Shown: in pieces, positions 54,010-63,600 of the stretch
Layout of the letters: every line of letters begins with the position of its first letter
Position numbering within the stretch: position 1 is the stretch's first letter
Assembly (NCBI RefSeq): GCF_026410255.1
Contig: NZ_JAPMLL010000001.1
Span: 248,001 to 312,000 of the forward strand
DNA length: 64,000 nucleotides
Reading direction: 5' to 3'
Origin: Xanthomarina sp. F1114
Lineage (GTDB): Bacteria > Bacteroidota > Bacteroidia > Flavobacteriales > Flavobacteriaceae
Notes under the pieces: generated by a model
The model's database searches: none
The model's input: the letters and a program-made list of their open reading frames with translations, nothing else
Told to the model about the DNA's origin: nothing
Made by a program: the position numbers and the translations under genes

Positions 54010-55200
54010 CTAATTCTTTAATATGGCTGCAATTCCTGGAAGGGTTTTTCCCTCAAGACTCTCTAACATAGCGCCTCCGCCAGTACTAACATAACTTACT
54101 TTCTCTTCAAAACCAAATTGTTTTACAGCAGCAACAGAGTCGCCGCCACCTACTAAAGAAAAAGCACCATTTTCTGTAGCATCGGCAATGGCATAGCCCA
54201 AAGCAATAGTACCTTTTGCAAAATTTGGCATTTCAAAAACCCCTAATGGACCATTCCATAAAATAGTTTTCGACTTTAAGACAACTTGTGCAAACAGCTC
54301 TTCGGTATTTGGGCCTACATCCAGTCCCATCCAACCATCTGGAATATTATCTACTTCGCATGTATTGGTGTGAGCATCGTTACTAAAAGCATCTGCAATA
54401 ACAGCGTCTACCGGTAAATGAACTTCTACATTCTTTGCTTTCGCTTTTTCCAAAATTTCCTTAGCTAACTCGAGTTTATCATCTTCTACTAAAGAGTTTC
54501 CAATTTTACCTCCTAGAGCCTTAACAAACGTAAAGGTCATTCCTCCTCCTATTATTAAATGATCTATTTTATCTAAAATATTATCAATTATAGTAATTTT
54601 AGAAGACACTTTAGCTCCCCCAAGAATGGCGCAAATCGGTCTTTCGCCAGTTTGCATTACTTTCTCAATATTTTTAATTTCCTGCTCTAACAAGTATCCA
54701 AAACATTTATTATCTGGAAAAAATTGTGCGATAACTGAAGTAGAGGCATGACTTCTATGTGCCGTTCCAAAAGCATCGTTTACATAAATATCGCCCAGGC
54801 TTGCCAATTCTTTAGCAAAAGCCTCATCTCCAGCTTTTTCTTCTTTATGAAAACGTAAATTCTCCAGTAATAAAATTTGACCTGGTTGTAGTTTATTAGC
54901 TGCATTACTTGCTGCTTCGCCCACACAATCTGAAGCAAAATGAACTTCCACTCCCAAAATATCCTCAACTGTATCTACAATATGCTTCAAAGAAAATTTG
55001 TCCTCATTCCCCTCTGGCCTGCCTAGATGCGACATTAGGATACAACTTCCTCCATCTTCCAATATTTTAATAATACTAGGTTTTGCAGATTTAATTCGGG
55101 TATTATCTGTTACTTTGAAATCACTATCTAATGGCACATTAAAGTCCACCCGAATTAGTGCTTTTTTATTTTCAAAATTAAAGTCGTTAAGTGTTTTCAT
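54010..55200 (-). CDS. pgk: Phosphoglycerate kinase
   Basis: A 396-aa glycolytic enzyme. Start set at 55200 (MKTLNDFNF); an in-frame upstream Met at 55236 would extend beyond the promoter. RVDFNVPLD, the SHLGRPEG substrate loop, GGAKVSSK and the C-terminal [15 protein letters not shown] are intact and length is standard. Divergent from holB; -7 box at 55220-55227. Confidence 0.97.
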   Translation of the reverse strand: MKTLNDFNFENKKALIRVDFNVPLDSDFKVTDNTRIKSAKPSIIKILEDGGSCILMSHLGRPEGNEDKFSLKHIVDTVEDILGVEVHFASDCVGEAASNAANKLQPGQILLLENLRFHKEEKAGDEAFAKELASLGDIYVNDAFGTAHRSHASTSVIAQFFPDNKCFGYLLEQEIKNIEKVMQTGERPICAILGGAKVSSKITIIDNILDKIDHLIIGGGMTFTFVKALGGKIGNSLVEDDKLELAKEILEKAKAKNVEVHLPVDAVIADAFSNDAHTNTCEVDNIPDGWMGLDVGPNTEELFAQVVLKSKTILWNGPLGVFEMPNFAKGTIALGYAIADATENGAFSLVGGGDSVAAVKQFGFEEKVSYVSTGGGAMLESLEGKTLPGIAAILKN

Positions 55201-55219
55201 AAGATTGTGTTTAATAAAG

Positions 55220-55227
55220 CAAATATA
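55220..55227 (-). promoter_or_regulatory. -7 box TATATTTG for pgk
   Basis: Perfect TAnnTTTG on the minus strand; leader about 16 nt to the ATG at 55200. Confidence 0.6.
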
Positions 55228-55260
55228 ATTATTCATTTCAAAAAAAGACCTGAATTCTGT

Positions 55261-55268
55261 TATCTTTG
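55261..55268 (+). promoter_or_regulatory. -7 box TATCTTTG directly before holB
   Basis: Perfect TAnnTTTG with only four bases (CTTC) before the ATG at 55273, the same spacing as at 5397-5404; predicts a leaderless transcript. Confidence 0.5.
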
Positions 55269-55272
55269 CTTC

Positions 55273-56427
55273 ATGCTATTTAGTGATATTTTAGGTCAAG
55301 AACATATAAAAAACCATTTAATCCAAAGTGCAGAGAACGGTCGTGTACCTCATGCCCAATTATTTGCTGGACCGGAAGGGTCAGGAACATTACCCATGGC
55401 TATCGCCTATGCCCAATATCTATTATGCAAAAATGTGGAAGGTGAGAATACAGGTGGAAATGAAGCTTGTAATATAAAATTTAAAGATTTCTCTCACCCC
55501 GATTTACATTTTGCTTTCCCAGTTGCTACTAACGACAAGGTAAAAAAACACCCGGTTTCTAACTTATTTTTAGAAGAATGGCGCGAATTACTGCATGAGC
55601 AACCTTATGGGAACTTATACGATTGGTATAAAAAGCTTGGTATAAACAATAAACAAGGACAAATTGGAGTTGATGAGGCCACAGAAGTTGTAAAGTCTTT
55701 GTCCTTGAAGGCATACGAAGGAGGCTATAAAATAATGATTATCTGGATGGCCGAAAAAATGAATAGTGCAGCTGCCAATAAACTACTAAAGCTAATTGAG
55801 GAACCATCAAATAAGACCATATTTATACTTATTACTGAAGATGAAGGACAAATTATAAACACCATTAGGTCCAGATGTCAGGTTTTACATTTTCCACCTT
55901 TAGCAGAAGTGGTAATTAAAGATGCTCTTATTAAAGAGTATAATCTGGAAGATACAGTTGCCACAAAAATTGCACTTCAAGCTAATGGAAATTATAATAA
56001 AGCTTGCGATTTAGTCTATCATGATAGTGAAGATACTCCTTTTGAATCTTGGTTTATTTTTTGGATTAGAAGTGCATTTAAAGCAAAAGGAAATAAAGCG
56101 GCTATCCACGATTTAATTTCCTGGAGTGAAGATATTTCAAAAACTGGTAGAGAAACTCAAAAACAGTTTTTACAGTTTTGTATAGTGTTTTTTAGACAAG
56201 CACTTTTACTAAATTACCAAGCAGACAGTTTGGTGTATATAGAAACCAAAACAGAGGGTTTTAAATTGAAAAACTTTGCTCCTTTTGTACATGGTAATAA
56301 TATTTTAGAAATAACCCAAGAGCTTCAAGATGCTATTTACCATATTGAGCGCAATGGAAATTCAAAAATAATCTTAACCGATCTTTCTATAAAGTTAACA
56401 CGATTACTGCATAAAAAGGACGAATAA
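55273..56427 (+). CDS. holB: DNA polymerase III delta' subunit
   Basis: A 384-aa clamp-loader subunit. Start at 55273 gives [16 protein letters not shown], the family beginning. The P-loop is degenerate (GPEGSGTLP at 33-41, no Lys), as expected for the non-hydrolysing delta' subunit. [12 protein letters not shown] and the IRSRCQ motif are present. It ends 16 nt before a strong bidirectional terminator shared with the OmpH-like gene. Confidence 0.92.
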   Translation: MLFSDILGQEHIKNHLIQSAENGRVPHAQLFAGPEGSGTLPMAIAYAQYLLCKNVEGENTGGNEACNIKFKDFSHPDLHFAFPVATNDKVKKHPVSNLFLEEWRELLHEQPYGNLYDWYKKLGINNKQGQIGVDEATEVVKSLSLKAYEGGYKIMIIWMAEKMNSAAANKLLKLIEEPSNKTIFILITEDEGQIINTIRSRCQVLHFPPLAEVVIKDALIKEYNLEDTVATKIALQANGNYNKACDLVYHDSEDTPFESWFIFWIRSAFKAKGNKAAIHDLISWSEDISKTGRETQKQFLQFCIVFFRQALLLNYQADSLVYIETKTEGFKLKNFAPFVHGNNILEITQELQDAIYHIERNGNSKIILTDLSIKLTRLLHKKDE

Positions 56428-56443
56428 AAAGCTTACAAACTAT

Positions 56444-56477
56444 AAAAAAAACGCCAAACAAAAGTTTGGCGTTTTTT
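56444..56477. terminator. Bidirectional terminator between holB and the OmpH-like gene
   Basis: Perfect stem with core ACGCCAAAC (56451-56459 with 56464-56472), extended by A:T pairs, 4-nt loop AAAA, T-tracts on both strands. Confidence 0.92.
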
Positions 56478-56502
56478 AATAATTTTATAAGATACTAAAT
56501 GA

Positions 56503-57015
56503 TTATTTTTTATAATCTGCATTTAAAGCGTCTAAGATAGTTTTAGTTAAATCGTTAGATTCTTTACCATACATAACACTTCCTGCGTCATTACTTCCAA
56601 AAATATATGTGTAACCGTTTTTCTCACCGTACTCTTTTACAAACTTTTTAACCTTAGTTAATAAAGAATCGATTTCGGCCTGACTTTGTTCTTGAATTTG
56701 TTGCTCTTCAGCCTGAATACGCTGTTGTAACATTTGTTGTTTCTGACCCAAAACTTGGTATTCCTGTTGCGCCTGAGCATCGGTCATTTTTTTAGCTTTT
56801 TCTTGAAAAGCTTGAGCTTCCACTTGAAAAGCTCTTCCAGTACTATCTGTTCTTTTTTGAAAAGCCTCAACTTTTGTTTTAAACTTAGCTTCAATATCAA
56901 TTTTCTCTTGATATTTATTCACTAACTCTCCATTATCGACAAATCCCGTTTTTAAGGATGAATCGCATGAAACTAAAGTAACAATTGCCACAGCAATTAA
57001 AATTATGTTTTTCAT
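56503..57015 (-). CDS. OmpH/Skp-like periplasmic chaperone, lipoprotein variant
   Basis: A 170-aa protein with lipobox TLVSC (Cys17), so it is lipid-anchored rather than free like E. coli Skp. A long coiled coil (about 35-130), rich in Gln/Glu/Lys with QQEYQVLGQKQQML, is the Skp tentacle region, followed by GEKNGYTYIFG, typical of the family C-terminus. Likely a chaperone for outer-membrane proteins. -7 box at 57039-57046. Confidence 0.88.
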   Translation of the reverse strand: MKNIILIAVAIVTLVSCDSSLKTGFVDNGELVNKYQEKIDIEAKFKTKVEAFQKRTDSTGRAFQVEAQAFQEKAKKMTDAQAQQEYQVLGQKQQMLQQRIQAEEQQIQEQSQAEIDSLLTKVKKFVKEYGEKNGYTYIFGSNDAGSVMYGKESNDLTKTILDALNADYKK

Positions 57016-57038
57016 TTTTTGTTTTTTTATATTTTGGG

Positions 57039-57046
57039 CAAATGTA
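57039..57046 (-). promoter_or_regulatory. -7 box TACATTTG for the OmpH-like gene
   Basis: Perfect TAnnTTTG on the minus strand; leader about 20 nt. The remaining ~195 nt to the methyltransferase stop show nothing else. Confidence 0.55.
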
Positions 57047-57243
57047 AAAAAGTAAAAGAGAAACTGTTAAAAAATAGTAAACAATATGGTGTATAAAATT
57101 TATCTATCGTCTAATCGCTGTTTAATAGAATATATTGATTACAAATGACTTTAATAGCTGCGTTTTCCGAGTGTTTTAGAAAAATTAGTATGTCTTGGCT
57201 GTTTTAAGATGAAATCTCTTGAATAAAGGCTTAAAATAAAGAA

Positions 57244-58119
57244 TTAGCGATTTTTTATAACATAAATTAGTGAAGAATACTCACCTGAGCGTTTAGCTTT
57301 GTTATTTGAGAGCCACCCCACTCTAACAGCGTTAAAAATATTTAGCCAACCATTTTTATATTTCTCTGAAAGCATACTAACATAATAAGAATCGAAAATC
57401 ATAGGTAGCGTTTTTACAACTTTCATATCTTTTTTAGAAATCAAGTTTGAAATTGATTCTTGAGAGAAATGCCAAAGATGTCTTGGCACATCAAAAGCGG
57501 CCCAAAACTTTTTATAATATAAGGCATCATAACTTTTATAATTTGGAACAGCAATTACTAAAGTACCCTCTGGTTTTAATAATTCTTGTAAATTAGAAAT
57601 CTGCTTTTCTAAATTTGGTAAATGCTCCAGCACATGCCACAATGTTATAACATCAAAACTATTTTTCTCGAATTCTAAAAGTTGTTCTACATTAAAAACA
57701 GCATTCTTCGTTTTTTTATTGGCAATATCTCTAGCTTGTTTATTTGGCTCAATCCCAAAAATATTCCAACTATCGTTTTTAGCTGTTTCTAAAAAATCAC
57801 CTGTTCCGCAACCTATGTCCAATAACTTTTTATTAGTAAAATTTGCTTCAGGTTTATTCTCTAGCCTGAACGAATTAATCAATTTTAATTTTCGTTTTAA
57901 AGAAATAGCTCGAACAAGATGATATACTTTTTCAAATAGATTTCTTTTCGAATCGGTATGAGATATATAATCTTCCGTTTTATAGTATTCTGGAAGTTGC
58001 TCTTCGTTTGGTTGTGGAAAAGTCTCTAGAAAGCCGAACACATTATTTTCAATTAATTGAAACTCCTCTCCAGAAACAGAAAAATCTTTAACTTTTAAAT
58101 ACACCTTTTTACTCTTCAT
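57244..58119 (-). CDS. Class I SAM-dependent methyltransferase
   Basis: A 291-aa soluble enzyme with SAM motif I LLDIGCGTGDFL (99-110), acidic strand end in FGIEPN, and the post-motif VITLWHVLEHLPN. The C-terminal LVIAVPNYKSYDALYY with FDVPRHLWHFS is shared with methyltransferases of cell-surface sugar or quinone type. The substrate is unknown. A parS site lies 42 nt upstream of its start. Confidence 0.85.
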   Translation of the reverse strand: MKSKKVYLKVKDFSVSGEEFQLIENNVFGFLETFPQPNEEQLPEYYKTEDYISHTDSKRNLFEKVYHLVRAISLKRKLKLINSFRLENKPEANFTNKKLLDIGCGTGDFLETAKNDSWNIFGIEPNKQARDIANKKTKNAVFNVEQLLEFEKNSFDVITLWHVLEHLPNLEKQISNLQELLKPEGTLVIAVPNYKSYDALYYKKFWAAFDVPRHLWHFSQESISNLISKKDMKVVKTLPMIFDSYYVSMLSEKYKNGWLNIFNAVRVGWLSNNKAKRSGEYSSLIYVIKNR

Positions 58120-58160
58120 AAAACGAATTCTTCCCTACTTAAAATAATAAATTGCATAAT

Positions 58161-58176
58161 TGTTCCACGTGGAACA
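58161..58176. promoter_or_regulatory. parS-type ParB binding site 1
   Basis: Perfect 16-bp palindrome TGTTCCACGTGGAACA in the gap between mnmG and the methyltransferase gene. It matches the chromosomal parS core (NNTTCCACGTGGAANN form used, for example, by Pseudomonas) and is identical to the site at 60113-60128. Confidence 0.85.
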
Positions 58177-58196
58177 CCTGAGAAACTTTTAACAAA

Positions 58197-60068
58197 TTAT
58201 CTTCCCATATACACTAAAAGTACGGAAACATCACTTGGAGAAACACCACTAATTCTCGATGCTTGAGAAATAGTTACTGGCTGGATTTTATTCAGTTTCT
58301 CTCTAGCCTCCATACTCATAGACTTTAATTTTGAATAATCGAAGTTTTTAGGAATTTTTATATTTTCTAGTCTATGAAGTTTATCCGCATTGTTCTTTTC
58401 CTTTTCAATATAACCGGAATATTTAATTTGAATTTCAGCTTGCTCGATAACTTCATTATCCAAATTATGAGTTTGAATATAATCTTCTACAGATTTCACT
58501 TTTCGCATATCTTCTATAGAGATATTAGGACGCGCAAAAATCTTAAACATCTTATCAGATTGTGTCATTAAAGAAGAGTTATTAGCTTCTAAAATAGGAT
58601 TAATCTCTTCATGCTTTACGCTAGTATCAGCAAAGAATTTTACAAATGCTTCAGCCTTTTCTTGTTTCTCCTCCATCCGTCTCATACGTTTTTCTGAAGC
58701 TAAACCTAGCTCAAAAGATTTAGGGGTTAATCTAAAATCTGCATTATCCTGACGCAATAAAGTTCTATATTCAGCACGGGAAGTAAACATTCTATAGGGC
58801 TCTTCTGTACCTTTTGTAATCAAATCGTCGATTAAAACACCAATATAAGCCTCACTTCTACTTAAGGTAAAAGGATCTTTTTCATTAACTTTTAAAGATG
58901 CATTTATACCAGCCATTAATCCTTGAGATGCCGCTTCTTCATATCCCGTAGTTCCATTAATCTGTCCAGCAAAATACAAACCTTCTACAAGTTTTGTTTC
59001 TAAGGTATGCTGCAATTGAGTAGGTGGAAAATAATCGTATTCTATTGCATATCCCGGACGGAAAAATTTAACTTTTTCAAACCCAACTACCGAACTCAAA
59101 GCTTTAAATTGAACATCTTCTGGCAAAGAAGTTGAAAACCCATTAATATACATTTCCACCGTATTCCATCCTTCCGGTTCAATAAACAATTGATGTCTAT
59201 CTTTATCTGCAAAACGATTTATTTTATCTTCAATAGATGGACAATATCTAGGCCCTAAACTTTTAATTCTACCATTAAACATTGGAGATCTTTCAAAACC
59301 TTCACGAAGTAAATCATGAACTTCCGGGCTTGTATAACTCATAAAACAAGATCGCTGCTTAACTAGTGGTTTGGTAACATCCAGATATGAAAACTTCTCT
59401 GGTTTTTCGTCTCCAGGCTGTTCAATCATTTTGGAAAAATCTAAAGATCTTCCATCCACTCTAGGAGGTGTTCCGGTTTTCATTCTACCAGATTCAAAAC
59501 CTAAACTAACCAATTGTTCGGTTATACCAGTAGCAGCTTTTTCTCCAGATCTTCCACCGCCAAAATTCTTATCTCCTATATGGATTAGTCCGTTTAAAAA
59601 AGTTCCATTAGTTAATATAACAGACTTTGATTTAATTTCCAATCCAAGTGAAGTTTTTACACCAATAACCTTATTGCTTTTTACTAAGAGGCCAGATACC
59701 ATTTCCTGATAAAAATCTAAATTCTCGGTATTCTCCAACATCAATCTCCAATCCTCAGCAAAGCGCATTCTATCACTTTGAACTCTTGGACTCCACATAG
59801 CAGGTCCTTTAGATTTGTTCAACATCTTAAATTGTATAGCAGAGGTATCACTAACAATACCACTATACCCTCCAAGCGCATCTATTTCTCTTACTATTTG
59901 CCCTTTTGCAATTCCTCCCATAGCAGGATTACAAGACATTTGTGCAATGTTTTGTAGATTCATGGTAATAAGCAATGTTTTGCTTCCCATATTTGCGGCA
60001 GCAGCAGCAGCTTCGCTACCTGCATGACCACCACCAACTACTATAACATCATATACTGAATTAAACAT
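58197..60068 (-). CDS. mnmG: tRNA uridine 5-carboxymethylaminomethyl synthesis enzyme
   Basis: A 623-aa flavoprotein (GidA) that with MnmE modifies U34 of tRNAs. FAD motif VVGGGHAGSEAA (10-21), CNPAMGGIAKG, GTFLNGLIHIG, the RSGEKAA segment and the C-terminal DNADFRLTPKS are intact; the C-terminal helical domain with the GVSPSDVSVLL end is complete. Length is normal. parS-type sites lie on both sides, and a -7 box at 60177-60184 gives a ~105-nt leader containing one of them. Confidence 0.97.
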   Translation of the reverse strand: MFNSVYDVIVVGGGHAGSEAAAAAANMGSKTLLITMNLQNIAQMSCNPAMGGIAKGQIVREIDALGGYSGIVSDTSAIQFKMLNKSKGPAMWSPRVQSDRMRFAEDWRLMLENTENLDFYQEMVSGLLVKSNKVIGVKTSLGLEIKSKSVILTNGTFLNGLIHIGDKNFGGGRSGEKAATGITEQLVSLGFESGRMKTGTPPRVDGRSLDFSKMIEQPGDEKPEKFSYLDVTKPLVKQRSCFMSYTSPEVHDLLREGFERSPMFNGRIKSLGPRYCPSIEDKINRFADKDRHQLFIEPEGWNTVEMYINGFSTSLPEDVQFKALSSVVGFEKVKFFRPGYAIEYDYFPPTQLQHTLETKLVEGLYFAGQINGTTGYEEAASQGLMAGINASLKVNEKDPFTLSRSEAYIGVLIDDLITKGTEEPYRMFTSRAEYRTLLRQDNADFRLTPKSFELGLASEKRMRRMEEKQEKAEAFVKFFADTSVKHEEINPILEANNSSLMTQSDKMFKIFARPNISIEDMRKVKSVEDYIQTHNLDNEVIEQAEIQIKYSGYIEKEKNNADKLHRLENIKIPKNFDYSKLKSMSMEAREKLNKIQPVTISQASRISGVSPSDVSVLLVYMGR

Positions 60069-60112
60069 AAAGTTTTTTCTAATCTTATTAAAAATGCGAT
60101 TTAAAATAACAT

Positions 60113-60128
60113 TGTTCCACGTGGAACA
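60113..60128. promoter_or_regulatory. parS-type ParB binding site 2
   Basis: Perfect 16-bp palindrome TGTTCCACGTGGAACA, 45 nt upstream of the mnmG start and inside its predicted leader. Identical to site 1, 1,952 bp away. Confidence 0.85.
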
Positions 60129-60176
60129 TTATTGCTACTAATTATTTCAAGCCCCAACTTGGGTTAAAATAACTTG

Positions 60177-60184
60177 CAAATATA
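60177..60184 (-). promoter_or_regulatory. -7 box TATATTTG for mnmG
   Basis: Perfect TAnnTTTG on the minus strand just after the ybeY stop. Confidence 0.5.
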
Positions 60185-60191
60185 CGTTCAT

Positions 60192-60611
60192 TTACCGAAT
60201 CTTAGATAATAATTCCAGATATTGATTCTCCTTCCGTCTCATCAACTTTTCATCTTCTGGAGATTTATCTTTGAAGCCACAATAATGTAATACGCCATGA
60301 ACCATAACACGATGTAATTCTTCGGAGAACGAAACATCAAAATCTTTTGCATTATCTGTTACTCTCTCTGTGGAAATATAGATATCACCTTGTATTAATT
60401 TTCCTACTGTGTAATCAAAACTAATAATGTCAGTTAGAGTGTCATGTTGCAGAAATTCAACATTCAATTTATGCAAATAATCATCGTTACAAAAGATATA
60501 ATTAATCTCCCCTAATTTGAAGTCTTCATTTATAATCACCTCTTCTAACCAAGATGAAATTTGTGCCTCATTTTCTAAATGGAAGGTATTTTCAGAATTA
60601 TAACTAATCAT
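60192..60611 (-). CDS. ybeY: Endoribonuclease YbeY (rRNA maturation)
   Basis: A 139-aa zinc-dependent endoribonuclease acting in 16S rRNA 3'-end maturation. Family motifs LTDIISFDY and HRVMVHGVLHYCGFKD are present. Zinc ligands His105 and His109 are kept, but the third canonical His is Asp115 in this protein. It overlaps the DUF4175 gene by 8 nt. Confidence 0.93.
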   Translation of the reverse strand: MISYNSENTFHLENEAQISSWLEEVIINEDFKLGEINYIFCNDDYLHKLNVEFLQHDTLTDIISFDYTVGKLIQGDIYISTERVTDNAKDFDVSFSEELHRVMVHGVLHYCGFKDKSPEDEKLMRRKENQYLELLSKIR

Positions 60612-63600
60612 TGTCGAGCTTAAAATAGTCTTTAACTTTTTTATTGTAAATAGGCTGCAAAGGTAAACTTTGTCTATTTAAAATTTCGTTTGTATTAAAA
60701 TATTCTTTGGCTTTTGGAATTTGATTATTGGTATTATTCTCAAATTCTGTGGCATTTGTCTCAGCTTTTCGTTTAGTATCTTGTCCCTGCTGAAACGTCG
60801 CATTCTCCATTTTTAATAATTGATGTTGTAAATTCATCATCTTCTCCAAAGTTCTTTGAGTAAAACCTTTGTTCAATAAATCCATTTCAACTTGTTCCAT
60901 TTGTTTTAATAAATTACTATTTCCCGGGTTAATACCTTCTTTAGCTAGCTTCTCTTCTAAAGCTCTTCTAATTTCTTGTTGTTGTTGATAGATTCTAAAT
61001 AGTTCTCCATGCATTTCATCAGACATGGAACCTTCTCCTTCTCCTTGCTGTTGGCCATCATTACCGGAGTTACCATCCTTTCCATCCTTTCCTTCCTTAT
61101 CCCCGGATTTACCTTTATCTCCATCCTTCCCTTTTTCACCTTCTTTTCCTTCCTCACCGTCTTCTTTAGGCTTACCATCTTGACTTTTTTTCATACCATC
61201 CTCCATTTGCTTGTTCAATTCCTCCTGACTCATTATAATATCCGGTAACCCTTGCTCAGGTTTTCCTTGTCCGCCGGAACCTTGGCCACTAGATTGCATT
61301 TGCATAGAATCCATAATATTACTCAAAAAGTCGGCTAAATTATTGGCGGCAGTAATAGTATATTGTTGATTAGAAGCACCTTTAAAAATATTATTATCTG
61401 AAAATTGTTCCAAGGATTTATCTATATTATAAAACACTTCAGAAATCTCTCTATTTACAAATTCAGAAAGTTTTGGTTGTCTTAAAGATAAGGCAAACAA
61501 GCTGTCGTCTATATGAGAAAAATGTTCTTTTAAAGTATGTTGTTTCTTTAAATACTCAGCATATTTATTATGATTAACCTCAATACTTTTAAACTGATTC
61601 ATTAACGCTTCTTGATCGAATGAAAACAAAACAAGGTTATCTAAAATCTGACGTAACATAGCAATATCTTCTTGCATCTGTTCTCCACCACCACCCATCA
61701 TTTGCATACTTGCTTGCATTTTCTGGCTCATATTTTTCATTTTTTCACCAGCCTGTTTTTGTTTTTTAGTAGCGTTTTGTTCATTTTGCTCAGCGTCCTC
61801 TTCTTGACTATTTTCTTCGTTTTTCTCTTTTTTGCCTAACTCTTCAGAAGCATCCTTTTGATCCTTTTTAATATCTTCCTCTTGCTTTTCATTGTTAGGA
61901 ATTTTCATAGGGTCTATTAAACTTTCGTTTTCCTTTTCAAGTTTTTCCATTTCCTTTTGAAAATCTTCGAACTCCTTATTTAGTTCTTCTTGCTTTTCTT
62001 TGGTATTATTTTCTTTAGTTTCGTTTGACAGATCCAACTGTTTTTTAGCTAAATCTTCCAATTCTTTTTGAAGTCTTTCAAACTTCTTAGTTACATAATA
62101 CTTCTTAGTTAATTCCAATAATTGTTCCAGGCTTCTTTTCTTGCTTTTATTTTGTTTTGCAAGTTGTTCTAGTTTTTCTGAAAGTTCTTCTTTATTTATT
62201 TTATCCTGGAGTTTTTCTAACTCTTCCAAAAGCTTTTCATCCTTTTTAAGCTGTTCTTCGTTGTCTTTTAATCGCTCCTTTAAATCTTCTTTAAACTGAT
62301 CATTCTCTTCATTTTGTTGTTGAAATTGTTCTAAGTTTTCTTTGAGCTCCTTATTGAAATTTTGCATCATTTCTTCTTGTTGCTTTTGTCGCTTTAAGAA
62401 ATTTTCTAATTGCCTTTTATCGTTAAAATTCAATTCGGCCTTTTCTTTTTGAGTTTTAGAAAGAGATTCTAATTCCTTTTCTGTTTCCTGAAACTTTTCA
62501 AGGGATTTATCTAAGTTTTGGATAGTTTCATTTTGCTGTTCCAACTGTTTTTGCTCTTCTTCCTCCTGCGTTAATTTTCTATAAGAATAAACAGTGCTCT
62601 TGGTACTTTTATAATTGTTTAAAGCGTCATTATCAAATACTTGAAAAAACAAATTATAACTCACACCTTCTTTTAAATCTAACTGATTTGGAAAAGCGGT
62701 AATAAAATCTGCTACATTAGATGAGGAAATTGGAATGGGTTCAAATTTTGTTAACTGTTGATTATCAATAGGATAGTATACTAATTGAAGTTTACTCAAT
62801 CCATAATCGTCACTCGCTTGTCCATGAAAATAAAGAGATTGCTGATCTAGGCTATCTACAGCCATTTTAATTGATAATTCGGGATGCTCGTCCGTAATAA
62901 CATCAATGCTATAAGACAGGATTTCATAGTTTTTTAATTTAGAATTACTAGTTGTTAAGCTATAGTCTAAAGGCGTTGAGACTTGTTTTGTGGTTTCAAA
63001 TCTATCCGAATCAGTTTTTCTTAATTCAAGGGTATCTTTAGAGATTAAATGAACATGATCGGTTGCTTTGGTAGCTAGTTTCCATGTAATTTTTGTTCCC
63101 TGTGGAACTATGGCATTACCTGTGCTTTTTAGAATCTCATCTGTTCTTTTGGTATAGGATGGATAATCCAAGAACATTTCGAAATTGAGCAGACTTGGCA
63201 CTTCAAATACATTCAAAACATAAGGTTTCGACTTTACGGTATTGGCTGATAATTGGAATTCGATATCGGATTTTGGCTTAGAAAAAACATACTCAAAGTT
63301 TCCTGAGCTTACTTGTTGCAAAACATAAGACTCCTTATTAAATGTAATTTTAACATTTTCTGGAACCACATCTCCAGCCGTTGACACCTTCAATTTAAAG
63401 TCGGTGTTCTCATTAGTATTTAGAGATTCATTCAAAATAAAAAATTGAAAAGGAGCTGGAGGTTCGTAGGCAGTTTTATAATTAACCACACGTTGATAAC
63501 TATCGCTAAACCAGTTTATATGTCCTGTTATAAAGGTTAGAAATAAAATAACAATCGGAATAGCCGCATATTTAAGATATTTTAAATTGGATTTAAAATT

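Noticed and set aside
55282-55400. Missing Walker A lysine in HolB as a defect
   Set aside because: The delta' subunit is normally without a functional P-loop, so this is expected.
59371-59709. 112-aa open frame on the plus strand inside mnmG
   Set aside because: Wholly antisense to a well-conserved gene, no promoter box and no recognisable protein.
61009-61248. Hydrophobic open frame on the plus strand inside the DUF4175 gene
   Set aside because: Its Phe/Leu/Ser-rich sequence is the antisense reading of the Lys/Glu/Gly-rich repeat, a base-composition artefact.
60950-61260. DNA-level tandem repeat or CRISPR-like array in the Gly-rich region
   Set aside because: The triplet-like repeats are coding low complexity without constant repeat/spacer lengths.
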